DNA of 64,000 nt from a bacterium (GTDB taxonomy: Bacteria; Chloroflexota; Dormibacteria; Aeolococcales; Bog-877): contig JAJYPP010000001.1 in NCBI GenBank assembly GCA_021795235.1, forward strand, positions 62,001 to 126,000, in the 5' to 3' direction. The number at the start of each line of letters is the position of its first letter. The stretch's first letter is position 1. The notes beneath the pieces are model-generated. The model did no database searches and was not told where the DNA came from. It saw only the letters and a program-made list of their open reading frames with translations. Of this stretch, positions 53,274-61,238 are shown piece after piece. Made by a program: the position numbers and the translations under genes.

Positions 53274-53291
53274 GACCGCCGGAATCTGAAC

Positions 53292-54470
53292 CTACTGCAC
53301 GCAAGCCTGGGTGGACACGGCGGCGGTGTCATGCTGCCCCGTCGCGATGTCGGGGGCAACCTCCCGGGCCGTGAGGGCATAACCCTCGTTTCCGGTCACC
53401 AACGACTTGGCGAAGACGACTCCCAGGACCTGCCCCTGGAGGTTGACGAATGGACCGCCTGAGTTGCCCGGGATGACGCTGGCCTGCAGGACGTAGATCT
53501 GCCGGCTCACCAGTCCCCGCGAGTAGATGTCGCGCCCGACCGCCTGGATCTGACCCCTTATGGCTCCGGGCACGACCTGCTCCACCCCGCCGCCGGGGTA
53601 GCCGATGACGGCTCCCTGAGAACCGCGGGTACCAGCGTTCGAGAATGCAAGGGGGGCCAGGTTGAGCCCGGGCACCAGCAGCAGGGCCAGATCGGTGTGC
53701 GGGTCGAAGAAGACGACCCGGGCCGCCAGAGACCCTGCCCGGCCGGGGATCTGCACCGTGGTGGAGTGGCTCCCGGCGACCACGTGCGCGTTGGTGACGA
53801 TGACGTCTGCAGCGATGGGGAAGCCGCTGCCCTCTATCAGGCCGCCGCAGCCCACGCTCACCACCTTGACCGTTTCGGCGGCGTCCCGGCTGATGGCGGC
53901 GTCGCCGCGGAGGTTGGCGGGCAGCGTCACCGGTCCGGGCAGGGGCGGAACCAGGTTGGCGAAGACCTCTGGAAACGGCACCGCGTTGAAGACGTGTTGC
54001 AGGTCTCCGAGCCAGGCGGGGCCCTGGGGGAGATCGCGATCCAGGGTGCGCAGGATGGTGGATCCTTGGATCTGAGCGGCCAGAGGCTGGATCGGTCCCT
54101 GGTCGAACACCAGCCCCAGAAACCAGCTCACCGCGAGCACCACCAGGAGCGCCCAGGCGGTGCCGGCGACGGAGTCAAGTCGCCCCAGATGGCTGCGCAG
54201 GGTGGTCACGCGCAGTCGAGCTCCCAGCAAGCCGCCCAAGCCGTCACCCAGGAAGGCCAGCGCCAGAACCAGCCCAATTGCGATCGCCGATCTGACGGTG
54301 ACCGAATAGTGGTGGAACAGAGGTGGGATCGTGGCCGCCAGCCATGAGCCGACCACCAGACCGACGACCAGTCCGGCAAGGGAGAACAGAGAGTAGGTAA
54401 GCCCCCGTCGGTAGCCGACGGCTGCGGCGTAGCAAAGAGCCCCGATGATCACCAGGTCAACTAGGTCCAT
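53292..54470 (-). CDS. MarP-like membrane serine protease (CvpA-type membrane domain plus trypsin domain)
   Basis: This is a 392-residue protein. Four membrane helices in the first 150 residues form a CvpA-like domain (DLVDLVIIGALCYAAAVGY). The periplasmic chymotrypsin-fold domain has the triad His229 (TNAHVVAG), Asp260 (HTDLALLL) and Ser337 (GNSGGPF). In Mycobacterium the homologue MarP cleaves the peptidoglycan hydrolase RipA and gives acid resistance. ATG 54470 has AGGAGAG 5 nt upstream, so the frame up to 54635 is not used. Two cysteines (VGCGG and the terminal QACVQ) match the disulfide that activates MarP. Confidence 0.9.
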   Translation of the reverse strand: MDLVDLVIIGALCYAAAVGYRRGLTYSLFSLAGLVVGLVVGSWLAATIPPLFHHYSVTVRSAIAIGLVLALAFLGDGLGGLLGARLRVTTLRSHLGRLDSVAGTAWALLVVLAVSWFLGLVFDQGPIQPLAAQIQGSTILRTLDRDLPQGPAWLGDLQHVFNAVPFPEVFANLVPPLPGPVTLPANLRGDAAISRDAAETVKVVSVGCGGLIEGSGFPIAADVIVTNAHVVAGSHSTTVQIPGRAGSLAARVVFFDPHTDLALLLVPGLNLAPLAFSNAGTRGSQGAVIGYPGGGVEQVVPGAIRGQIQAVGRDIYSRGLVSRQIYVLQASVIPGNSGGPFVNLQGQVLGVVFAKSLVTGNEGYALTAREVAPDIATGQHDTAAVSTQACVQ

Positions 54471-54483
54471 GACTCTCCTGCCA

Positions 54484-55356
54484 TCATTTCCAGAGCGCAA
54501 ACTCCGGTAGCTTCTCAGAACAGCTAACGATCCTGAGCGATGGCGTGCCTTCACGTCCTGGTCCCCAGTCCCCGTACGGACGGACTGGGGAGCCGTAGAC
54601 GTTGCGGGGGAAGCCACGGCCCAGAGGCTCGCCACGAGGGCGGTGCCTGATTATCCGCTCGGTGCTGCTCGCACTGCTTTCGCACAGGGCCTGGCTGCTG
54701 GCCTCGGGCACCTGCCCCTCACGACGCTGTTCCGCAAGCCCTTGCGACCCGGCGGAGGCGGGGAGGCTGCGCTTGGCCTCTGCGGAGAGGATACCGTACA
54801 TGCGTCCGCTAAAGGTGGTCACCAGCGACATGAAGTCGTCCAGCAGCTCGGGCAGGCCCCCGGCCGCTCCCCTCTCGTGGAGCACCTCGACCTTAACCCC
54901 GTCGCGTAGGAGGAGCAGTTCCAGCCAGGTGGTCCCAAAGCGCGCCAAGCGGTCCGCGTGGGTTACGGCCAGCACTTCGAAGCGCCCCTCCTCGGAATCT
55001 TTGAGCACCCGTTCGAGTCCCCGTCGGCTCTCAAGAAGCCCGGACCCCCTGTCCTGGTAGACGGCGACCAGACGAGTCCCGAAACGAGCGCGCAACTCGG
55101 CCTCCTGAGCCTCGAGTGAACTCTCCTGGCCGGTGGTGCCCGATACCCGGACATAGCTCGCCACCCGACTCTCACCCGACGGTCGGCTCTCTCCCGAGTC
55201 GCTCCGGAGAGCGTCCACGGCAGCGTCCACGGCACTGATTGGGAGGCGCCGCTCCCGTCCCACCCACGCGACTTCGATCCCGCCGGTGTCGGCCCATCTG
55301 CGCAGCGTCAGGGGATGGATACGGAGACGCCGTGCGGCAGCGCCGAGACGGAGCAT
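54484..55356 (-). CDS. tnpA: IS607-family serine recombinase TnpA with fused read-through tail
   Basis: This is a 290-residue protein. A MerR-like HTH (LGAAARRLRIHPLTLRRWAD) at 4-23 is followed by a resolvase catalytic domain with Ser in YVRVSG (about 67-72) and the ADRLARFG helix. IS607 TnpA normally ends near the SGRMYGILSAEAKR region at about residue 195-205. Here about 85 extra residues follow, rich in Arg, Pro and Ser, which probably represent read-through into the element's right end. No tnpB lies downstream on this strand. The catalytic residues look intact, so it could act on its own ends or in trans. Confidence 0.85.
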   Translation of the reverse strand: MLRLGAAARRLRIHPLTLRRWADTGGIEVAWVGRERRLPISAVDAAVDALRSDSGESRPSGESRVASYVRVSGTTGQESSLEAQEAELRARFGTRLVAVYQDRGSGLLESRRGLERVLKDSEEGRFEVLAVTHADRLARFGTTWLELLLLRDGVKVEVLHERGAAGGLPELLDDFMSLVTTFSGRMYGILSAEAKRSLPASAGSQGLAEQRREGQVPEASSQALCESSASSTERIIRHRPRGEPLGRGFPRNVYGSPVRPYGDWGPGREGTPSLRIVSCSEKLPEFALWK

Positions 55357-55454
55357 CTCTGGTCAACTTGGAGTCATGGCGATAGCAAAGCATTGTTACG
55401 CGCGTCGGGCCACGGTTAGCTACCCTGCCCCTAGCCACAGTGCCGGAACACGTG
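54484..55454 (-). mobile_element. IS607-family copy 1 (tnpA only, tnpB lost)
   Basis: This copy consists of the tnpA gene plus its flanks. The stretch beyond the normal tnpA end contains a strong hairpin: CCCCAGTCC (54563-54571) pairs with GGACTGGGG (54582-54590) around a loop with CCGTACGG, the sort of structure found in the omega-RNA/right-end region of tnpB-bearing elements. The outer ends are not defined; coordinates bracket the coding part and the divergent gap. Confidence 0.55.
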
Positions 55455-55502
55455 CCGGGGATTGCGAACAGTTGCTCGTACGATGAGCTATAGTGGGCGG
55501 AG

Positions 55503-55790
55503 ATGAACTTGAAGGAGTGGGCGAGGCTACAGGGCATTCATCCGGTGAGCGCATATCGGTGGTGCCGGGATCGGTTTGCCCGCTTCGGCGCGGGATATGT
55601 GGAGGCCGCGTTGTCCGCGCAGGGACGCCAGCTGCGGGTGGTGGACCCCGTCGAGGTCGACGACGACCTGGGGCGGGATGTGACCGAGATCCTCACCTCA
55701 CTGTGCGCCCGCCTCTACGGCCGCCGAGCAGCGAAGAATCGGGCAGCGCGATTAACCGCCACGGTGGCCGGGATAGGATGCGCTTCATGA
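55503..55790 (+). pseudogene. tnpA: IS607 tnpA with internal deletion of the recombinase domain
   Basis: This is a 95-residue frame. The N-terminal MNLKEWARLQGIHPVSAYRW is the IS607 TnpA helix-turn-helix start. The C-terminal VVDPVEVDDDLGRDVTEILT and SLCARLYGRRAAKNRA are the end of the same protein. The roughly 100 residues between them, with the catalytic serine, are missing and the frame is preserved across the join. The product could still bind the element's ends and might act as a dominant-negative inhibitor. The stop overlaps the tnpB ATG (ATGA). Confidence 0.8.
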
Positions 55791-57295
55791 CCACAGTGGC
55801 GGGCGAACACGAGGCCAGGAAGAAGCGGGCTCCGAAGGGGAAGTTCGCAATCCCCGACGGCTGGGTCGCCCGCGGCTTCAGCTTCGAGGTCGAGTGGCCC
55901 GAGGACAAAGAAGTTGCCTCGTCGATCCGCTCCCAGTTCGGCGGCCGACGCTACGCCTTCAACTGGGGTCTTGGCCAAGTCAAGGCCGACCTGGACGCCC
56001 ACAAGACCGATCCCGCCCACGAGTCGGTTAAGTGGAACCTCTACTCGCTGCGCAAGCGCTGGAACGCCGAAAAGGCGGCTATCGCACCCTGGTGGGCGGA
56101 GAACTCCAAGGAGGCGTATGCCACCGGGATCGCCGACCTTAGCGTGGCGCTCAAGAACTGGTCCGACTCCAGGCAGGGAAAGCGCAAGGGCCGCAGGGTC
56201 GGGTTCCCCAAGTTCCGGTGCCGGCACAAGGATCGGGCCCGGGTGCGTTTCACGACTGGCGCGATCAGGGTCGAGCCCGACCGGCGCACCGTCACCCTGC
56301 CTGTCATCGGCACCCTGCGCCCGAAGGAGAACACTCGCCGCCTGGAGCGCCTGCTCGGCAAAGGCTCGGCCCGGGTCCTCAACGCCACCCTCAGCCAGAG
56401 ATGGGGGCGGCTCTTCGTCTCCTTCGGTTGCATCGTCGAGAACCATCCCCGGTCCATGCCGACCGGGGAGCGAGCCGGCGTCGATCTCGGGATGCGGTCC
56501 CTGGCCACCATCGCCGACACCGACGGCAACATCATCGAAGTTCCCAACCCCGCCCCCCTGCGGGCGACGCTCACCAAGCGCCGCCGGGTCGGGCGGCAGC
56601 TGTCCCGACGCATCCCCGGCTCGCTGGGGCACAGCGCAGCGAAAGCCAAGCTCGCTCGCCTCGACCGCCGCTGCGTCAACCTGCGCCAGCAGGCGTCCCA
56701 CCAGCTCACCACCTGGCTGGCGAAAACCTACCGCGAGGTTGTGATCGAGGACCTCGATTTGGCGGCCATGAAGAAGGGCATGGGGCGCCGGGCGTTCCGG
56801 CGTTCGGTGTCCGACACAGCGCTCGGCCGGATCAGGCCCCAGCTCACCCACAAGATGGGGTGGCGAGGAACTCAGCCTACGGTCGCCAACCGTTGGTTCG
56901 CCTCATCACTCATCCATCACGGGTGCGGCTGCCGGCTGATCGAACCCAAGAAGCTGGCCAAGCAGGTCATCTGCGCAGTGACGGGTGAGCCGGTCGACCG
57001 CGACCGCAACGCTGCGCAAGACCTCCGTGACTGGCCGGACTATGCCAGTTGTGGCTCAGTTGGAGCCACGGCCCCGTTCGTTCCCGGGCCGTCCTCGGAC
57101 GGTACAGGCGGCGGTTCAGATGCCGAGCCACTCGGCACCTGGAGAGCGGAAGTAAGACCCCCGCTTCGGCGGTGCGCGTTCCGCGGTGAGGTCAGAACCG
57201 AACCCGGCAACGGGAGAGGAACCCCGAGCAGGGGTGCCACCAGCAGTGGGCTCACTAGAGTTCACTCAATGGCAGCGGTGCAAGGGAGAACTTGA
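55787..57295 (+). CDS. tnpB: TnpB RNA-guided endonuclease (IS607-associated, RuvC type)
   Basis: This is a 502-residue protein starting at ATG 55787 in an ATGA overlap with the truncated tnpA; the frame upstream is not used. RuvC acidic residues are present: Asp in GVDLGMRSLATI, Glu in VVIEDLDLAAM and Asp in VDRDRNAAQDL. The zinc ribbon between RuvC-II and III is degenerate: relatives have two CxxC pairs, here HHGCGC and VICAVTGE remain. After DLRDW come about 95 residues encoded by the likely omega-RNA region. TnpB proteins cut DNA guided by that RNA at the excised donor site. Nuclease competence is plausible but uncertain. Confidence 0.85.
   Translation: MTTVAGEHEARKKRAPKGKFAIPDGWVARGFSFEVEWPEDKEVASSIRSQFGGRRYAFNWGLGQVKADLDAHKTDPAHESVKWNLYSLRKRWNAEKAAIAPWWAENSKEAYATGIADLSVALKNWSDSRQGKRKGRRVGFPKFRCRHKDRARVRFTTGAIRVEPDRRTVTLPVIGTLRPKENTRRLERLLGKGSARVLNATLSQRWGRLFVSFGCIVENHPRSMPTGERAGVDLGMRSLATIADTDGNIIEVPNPAPLRATLTKRRRVGRQLSRRIPGSLGHSAAKAKLARLDRRCVNLRQQASHQLTTWLAKTYREVVIEDLDLAAMKKGMGRRAFRRSVSDTALGRIRPQLTHKMGWRGTQPTVANRWFASSLIHHGCGCRLIEPKKLAKQVICAVTGEPVDRDRNAAQDLRDWPDYASCGSVGATAPFVPGPSSDGTGGGSDAEPLGTWRAEVRPPLRRCAFRGEVRTEPGNGRGTPSRGATSSGLTRVHSMAAVQGRT
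57040..57250 (+). ncRNA. Putative omega-RNA (reRNA) scaffold at the tnpB 3' end
   Basis: In IS607/IS605 elements the guide RNA covers the tnpB 3' end and stops at the right end. Here the region holds a chain of GC hairpins, for example GCCGAG/CTCGGC, CCCCGC/GCGGTG, CGGAAC-type arms and ACCCC/GGGGT, and is conserved in position in the relic at 31981-32213. The guide would be the sequence 3' of about 57245. This is a prediction from location and structure only. Confidence 0.35.
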
Positions 57296-57804
57296 GAGCC
57301 GACGGTAAGGCGAGGGGCCGGGTCAGCCGCTTACGCCGCGGTGGTAGCGCGGTCCAGAACGGGGTCTTCATCCCGCTGCCGGAGGATTGGCGCTCGTGCA
57401 TCCTCCCGGTGATCGGCCTGGCCACCCCGATTGGGCTCCTGGTGGTGAACTTCTCAGCCTGGGTGATCTCCCAGCTGGGCGCATTTCGGTGGGGGGTGGC
57501 GGTCAGCGCCCTGATCAGCGCACTCATCCTGAACGGTCTGATGGCCATCAACGTCTACCGTTACATCCGCAGCCGTTGGCCCGACTTCTGGGTCAGCCGG
57601 GTGGAGCATGAGAACCTGGTATTGGTGGCCGCGATCGTGATCGTGATCATCATCGCGGCCCTGTCGGCGGTGTTTTCCTATGTGGGTATGTCCAATCCCA
57701 AGGCGCTACCCAATGGGATCGCGGTTCTCACCGGATTCGTAGGGGTCGTGATCCCCTTGGCCCTCATCATCGGGCTCAATCGCCGGCGGGGCCGAAGCAT
57801 CTGA
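57292..57804 (+). CDS. Four-helix membrane protein of unknown function
   Basis: This is a 170-residue protein with a basic N-terminus and hydrophobic helices at about 38-58, 66-86, 109-130 and 141-162. A WPDFWVSRVEHENLV loop lies between helices 2 and 3. I recognise no family. The start is uncertain: TTG 57292 has AGGGAGA only 4 nt upstream, and the IS607 right end lies 40 bp before it, so the element may have displaced the native promoter. It converges with rpiA. Confidence 0.7.
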   Translation: MRADGKARGRVSRLRRGGSAVQNGVFIPLPEDWRSCILPVIGLATPIGLLVVNFSAWVISQLGAFRWGVAVSALISALILNGLMAINVYRYIRSRWPDFWVSRVEHENLVLVAAIVIVIIIAALSAVFSYVGMSNPKALPNGIAVLTGFVGVVIPLALIIGLNRRRGRSI

Positions 57805-57832
57805 TCCTGGCTTCTTTCAGGGACCGGGCCGA

Positions 57833-58549
57833 TCAGAGACCGGGCCGTGCCGCCTCCAGGTCGCCGTAGACTCTGACGTCCTGTCCGTCGGAGACGATGG
57901 CGGCAGTGGCGGTTCCCAGGAACAGACCGTGCCCCAGCACGCCCGGGATCTCCTCCAGCTCGCGCACCAACCGGCCCGGGTCCAGGATCTCGGCGGGAAG
58001 ACGGAGGTCGAAGACGTAGTTGCCGTTGTCGGTGATGAACGGGTTCTCCCCGCCGCGCAAGCTGAGCTGGCCGCCGCAGACTCCAGCCACCCGGGCGAAC
58101 GTGCCCTGCCAATCAAAGGGAAGGACCTCCAACGGCAGCGGGTGTCGCTGCCCGAGCCGGGCCACCAACTTGTGGGAGTCGGCCAGCACCCAGAAGCGGC
58201 GGCTGCGTTCGGCCACGATCTTCTCCCGGACCATGGCGCCGCCGGCACCCTTGATCAGGTTCATGCCAGGATCGATCTCGTCCGCCCCGTCGAGATCCAG
58301 GTCGAGCGGCTCCCTGGTGGAGTCGAGGATCCCGATGCCCATGGACCGGGCGCGTTCCTCGGTGCGCTTGGAGGTGGCGACCGCCAGCAGGTGGAGGTTC
58401 TCGGCAAGCCGTGGCTCCAATGCGGCAAGAAAGGCGTCAGCGCTCCGACCGGTGCCCAGCCCCAGCCGCATCCCGGGCTGGATCAGGGTCGCCGCGTATT
58501 GGCCAACCAGCGAGACAGCCGCCTGGAAGTCCTCGGGTTCGGTGCTCAC
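57833..58549 (-). CDS. rpiA: Ribose-5-phosphate isomerase A
   Basis: This is a 238-residue enzyme that interconverts ribose 5-phosphate and ribulose 5-phosphate. Signature segments are GLGTGRSADAFL, the DLDGADEID loop with the catalytic acid, and KGAGGAMVREKIV with the essential Lys. The GTG start overlaps the stop of the PPOX gene (GTGA). It is the last gene of the ppk-PPOX-rpiA operon. Confidence 0.96.
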   Translation of the reverse strand: MSTEPEDFQAAVSLVGQYAATLIQPGMRLGLGTGRSADAFLAALEPRLAENLHLLAVATSKRTEERARSMGIGILDSTREPLDLDLDGADEIDPGMNLIKGAGGAMVREKIVAERSRRFWVLADSHKLVARLGQRHPLPLEVLPFDWQGTFARVAGVCGGQLSLRGGENPFITDNGNYVFDLRLPAEILDPGRLVRELEEIPGVLGHGLFLGTATAAIVSDGQDVRVYGDLEAARPGL

Positions 58550-58956
58550 CCCGACTTCCGTGGGCCGGCCTCGGTGATCAGGAGGCGGACCAGCACTCGC
58601 TGCTCCTGGGCCATGGCGCGGCGATACTCATCCCAGTCGGGGTGCTCGCCCGCGACCAGGCGATAGTAGTCCTCCAGCAGCGGCAGGGCCTCGGGCAGGG
58701 TGATCACCTCCGCCGTCCCCCAGAACATGGCCCAGGGGCCGAAGAAGCGGTCGGTGAAGGCGACCAGCGCAGCCCTGGGATCGCGACGCAGGTTGGCGGT
58801 CTTGATCGCTCGCTCCCTGGTGCTGACGACCACCCGGCCCGCGGGGTCGACGGCTGCCACGACCGGTGACATCTGGACTGTCCCATCGCGCCGATAGGTC
58901 GCCAGCACACCGCGGTGGTGCTCGCGCACGAACTCGGTTGCCTGGCTCACTTCCAT
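58546..58956 (-). CDS. PPOX-class F420/FMN-dependent split-barrel oxidoreductase
   Basis: This is a 136-residue protein with the pyridoxamine-oxidase-like split barrel: HHRGVLATYRRDGTVQMSPV, VVVSTRERAIKTANLRRDPR and ALVAFTDRFFGPWAMFWGTA. The pattern is that of F420-dependent PPOX proteins in Actinobacteria, some of which reduce biliverdin or quinones. It lies 1 bp after ppk and overlaps rpiA, so all three are co-expressed. The substrate is not known. Confidence 0.88.
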   Translation of the reverse strand: MEVSQATEFVREHHRGVLATYRRDGTVQMSPVVAAVDPAGRVVVSTRERAIKTANLRRDPRAALVAFTDRFFGPWAMFWGTAEVITLPEALPLLEDYYRLVAGEHPDWDEYRRAMAQEQRVLVRLLITEAGPRKSG

Positions 58957-58957
58957 C

Positions 58958-61135
58958 TCAAACCTCCCGCTTCTGGCGTCGGCTCTCCCAGCCCATGGGC
59001 CGGGCCTTGGCCCGGGCGATCAGGAGTTCCTGGATCCCCAGCTCGGAGCACTGCGGATCGATCCTGGACCACGACCCGTCCCGGTTGAGCTCCCAGCTCT
59101 GGCGCCGATCCTGCCAGGTCATCTCCATCACCTCCAGCACCTCCTTGCGCGCCTGGGGATCCCGAACCGGCACCACACACTCCACCCGGCGGTAGAGGTT
59201 GCGGCCCATGAGGTCGGCCGAGCCCAGGTAGGCCTCGGGACTGCCGCCGTTGGCGAATGTGAAAACGCGGCCGTGCTCCAGGAAGCGGCCAATGACACTG
59301 CGCACCTGGACCGACTCGCTGAGGCCCGGAACCCCTGGTCTCAGTGAGCAGATGCCACGGACCAGCAGGCGAAAGCGCAGTCCCTCACGAGCGGCGTTGT
59401 AGACCGCCCGGATGGCTCTGCCGTCGGTGATCCCGTTGACCTTGATCAGGACTCCTGCGGGCCGGCCAGCCCGCAGGTGGCCGAGCTCGCGATCCAGCAA
59501 CTCCTCCAACTTTTCGATGGTGTTGATGGGAGCCACCCAGAGACTGAGATAGTCACGCTTGCGGGAGTAGCCGGTGAGATAGTTGAACAGGTCGGCAACC
59601 TCCTGGGTCACCTCGCTGCGGGTGGTGAAGAGGCCGAAGTCGGTGTAAGTCCGGGCGGTCGCCGCATTGTAGTTGCCGGTCCCGATATGAGCGTAGTAGC
59701 GAACCCCGTTCTCCTCCTGACGCACCACCAACACCAGCTTGGCGTGGGTCTTGAGGCCGGGGACCCCGTAGGCCACGTGGGCCCCCACCTGCTCGAGCTG
59801 GCGGGCCCAGCGGATGTTGTTCTGCTCGTCGAAGCGTGCCTTCAGCTCCACCAGCACCACCACCTGCTTGCCGTCCTCGGCGGCCCTGGTGAGGGCGCCG
59901 ATGAGCGGGGTGTCGCCACTGGTCCGGTACAGGGTCTGCTTGATGGCCAGCACCCGGGGATCGCGGGTAGCCTGCTCGATGAAGCGCTCGGTGGTGGCGG
60001 CGAAGGAGTCGTAGGGGTGCTGGACCAGGATGTCGCCCCGCCGGATCACAGCGAAGAAGTCCGGCTCCTGGTCCTGGACGCTGATGAGTCTGGGCGGGGT
60101 GGTGCCCCCGAACACCGGGTATCCGAGGTCTGGCCGATCCAGCGCCTCCACCACTCCGAACAGCCCTGTCAGGTCCAGCGGACCGTCGACCGCCTGGAAC
60201 TCGTCGGCGCCGACCCCCAGTTCGGTCTCCAGCATGTTGTTGAGCTCAGCGGGAAGGTGGCCCACGGTCTCGACTCTTACCACCGCGCCGAAGCGGCGCC
60301 CGCGGAGTTCCTCCTCGATCGCGGACAGCAGGTCCGGCTCATCCTCATCCACGTCGAAATCGGCGTCCCGGGTGACCCGGAACACCCCGTGGTCGACGAT
60401 CCTCATCCCCGGGAAGAGCCGCTTGAGGCGCTCGGAGATGACCCTTTCGATGGGGATGAACGGCCCCTTGGCCCCGACCTGGAAGAAGCGGGGCAGAGAT
60501 GAGGGCACCTTGAGGCGCGCCATCCGTGGGGCGCGCTCGCCCGGTTCACCAAGGATCACAGCGATGGAGAGGGACAGGTTGCTGAGGTAGGGGAACGGGT
60601 GGGCCGGGTCGATCGCCAGGGGCGTGAGCTGGGGATAGATCTGGCGTTCGAAGAAGTCGTCGCATATCCGCTGCTCCTCGCGGCTCAGCCGACCGTCCCC
60701 GAGCAGGAGTCTGACGCCCTGTTCCTGCAGCGCTGGCACCAGCTCTCCCACCAGGCAGGCGAGCTGGGCGTCGACCACCTGCCGGCTGCGCTCCGCGATC
60801 GCCTGCAACTGTTCGGTGGCGGTCATCCGGTCGGGGTGGGTGGCTTCGAAATGCTCCTGTTGCTGTCGCTTCAGGGAGGCCACCCGGATCATGTAGAACT
60901 CGTCCAGGTTGTTGGCCGTGATCGCCAAGAAGCGCATTCGCTCGAGGACCGGCACCCTGGGATCGGTGGCCTCGGCCAGCACCCTGCTGTTGAAGTCGAG
61001 CCAGCTCAACTCCCGGTTGATGTAGCAGGAGGGGTCGTGGAGGGGATCCGCGGGTTCGTCGGCAAGTGTCCCGGCCGACTTCGGGCTTCGGGATGGGCGG
61101 CTCCGCCTCATCGCCTGCGCCTGGTGCTCCGCCAC
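58958..61135 (-). CDS. ppk: Polyphosphate kinase 1
   Basis: This is a 725-residue PPK1. The N-terminal domain has CYINRELSWLDFNSRVL. The catalytic half has the phospho-histidine in GLKTHAKLVLVVRQE and the second PLD-like core (IGTGNYNAATARTYTDFGLF). C-terminal VMEMTWQDRRQSWELNRDGS completes it. It makes long-chain polyphosphate from ATP reversibly. The GTG start has TAGCGT 7 nt upstream on the minus strand. The N-terminal 30 residues are a Ser/Arg-rich extension. Confidence 0.97.
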   Translation of the reverse strand: MAEHQAQAMRRSRPSRSPKSAGTLADEPADPLHDPSCYINRELSWLDFNSRVLAEATDPRVPVLERMRFLAITANNLDEFYMIRVASLKRQQQEHFEATHPDRMTATEQLQAIAERSRQVVDAQLACLVGELVPALQEQGVRLLLGDGRLSREEQRICDDFFERQIYPQLTPLAIDPAHPFPYLSNLSLSIAVILGEPGERAPRMARLKVPSSLPRFFQVGAKGPFIPIERVISERLKRLFPGMRIVDHGVFRVTRDADFDVDEDEPDLLSAIEEELRGRRFGAVVRVETVGHLPAELNNMLETELGVGADEFQAVDGPLDLTGLFGVVEALDRPDLGYPVFGGTTPPRLISVQDQEPDFFAVIRRGDILVQHPYDSFAATTERFIEQATRDPRVLAIKQTLYRTSGDTPLIGALTRAAEDGKQVVVLVELKARFDEQNNIRWARQLEQVGAHVAYGVPGLKTHAKLVLVVRQEENGVRYYAHIGTGNYNAATARTYTDFGLFTTRSEVTQEVADLFNYLTGYSRKRDYLSLWVAPINTIEKLEELLDRELGHLRAGRPAGVLIKVNGITDGRAIRAVYNAAREGLRFRLLVRGICSLRPGVPGLSESVQVRSVIGRFLEHGRVFTFANGGSPEAYLGSADLMGRNLYRRVECVVPVRDPQARKEVLEVMEMTWQDRRQSWELNRDGSWSRIDPQCSELGIQELLIARAKARPMGWESRRQKREV

Positions 61136-61238
61136 GATCGCTACGCTACTACGCCGATGGGTCCGAGCGGTCGGTCCTTCGGTCTCAGGAGCCCGTTGGA
61201 GGAGCTCGGATCCGGTGCAGCGGCGCTACGATGCCGCC

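Larger units (their letters stand above)
55455..57250 (+). mobile_element. IS607-family copy 2 (deleted tnpA plus tnpB)
   Basis: The left end is set at 55455 by homology with the relic at 31880. The right end is near 57244-57250, where homology to that relic ends (GTGCCACCAGC). The copy holds a truncated tnpA and a long tnpB. It lies head to head with copy 1, whose complete tnpA could mobilise it in trans. Confidence 0.65.

Noticed and set aside
55715-56851. 378-codon minus frame inside tnpB
   Set aside because: Antisense shadow; the RuvC motifs are on +.
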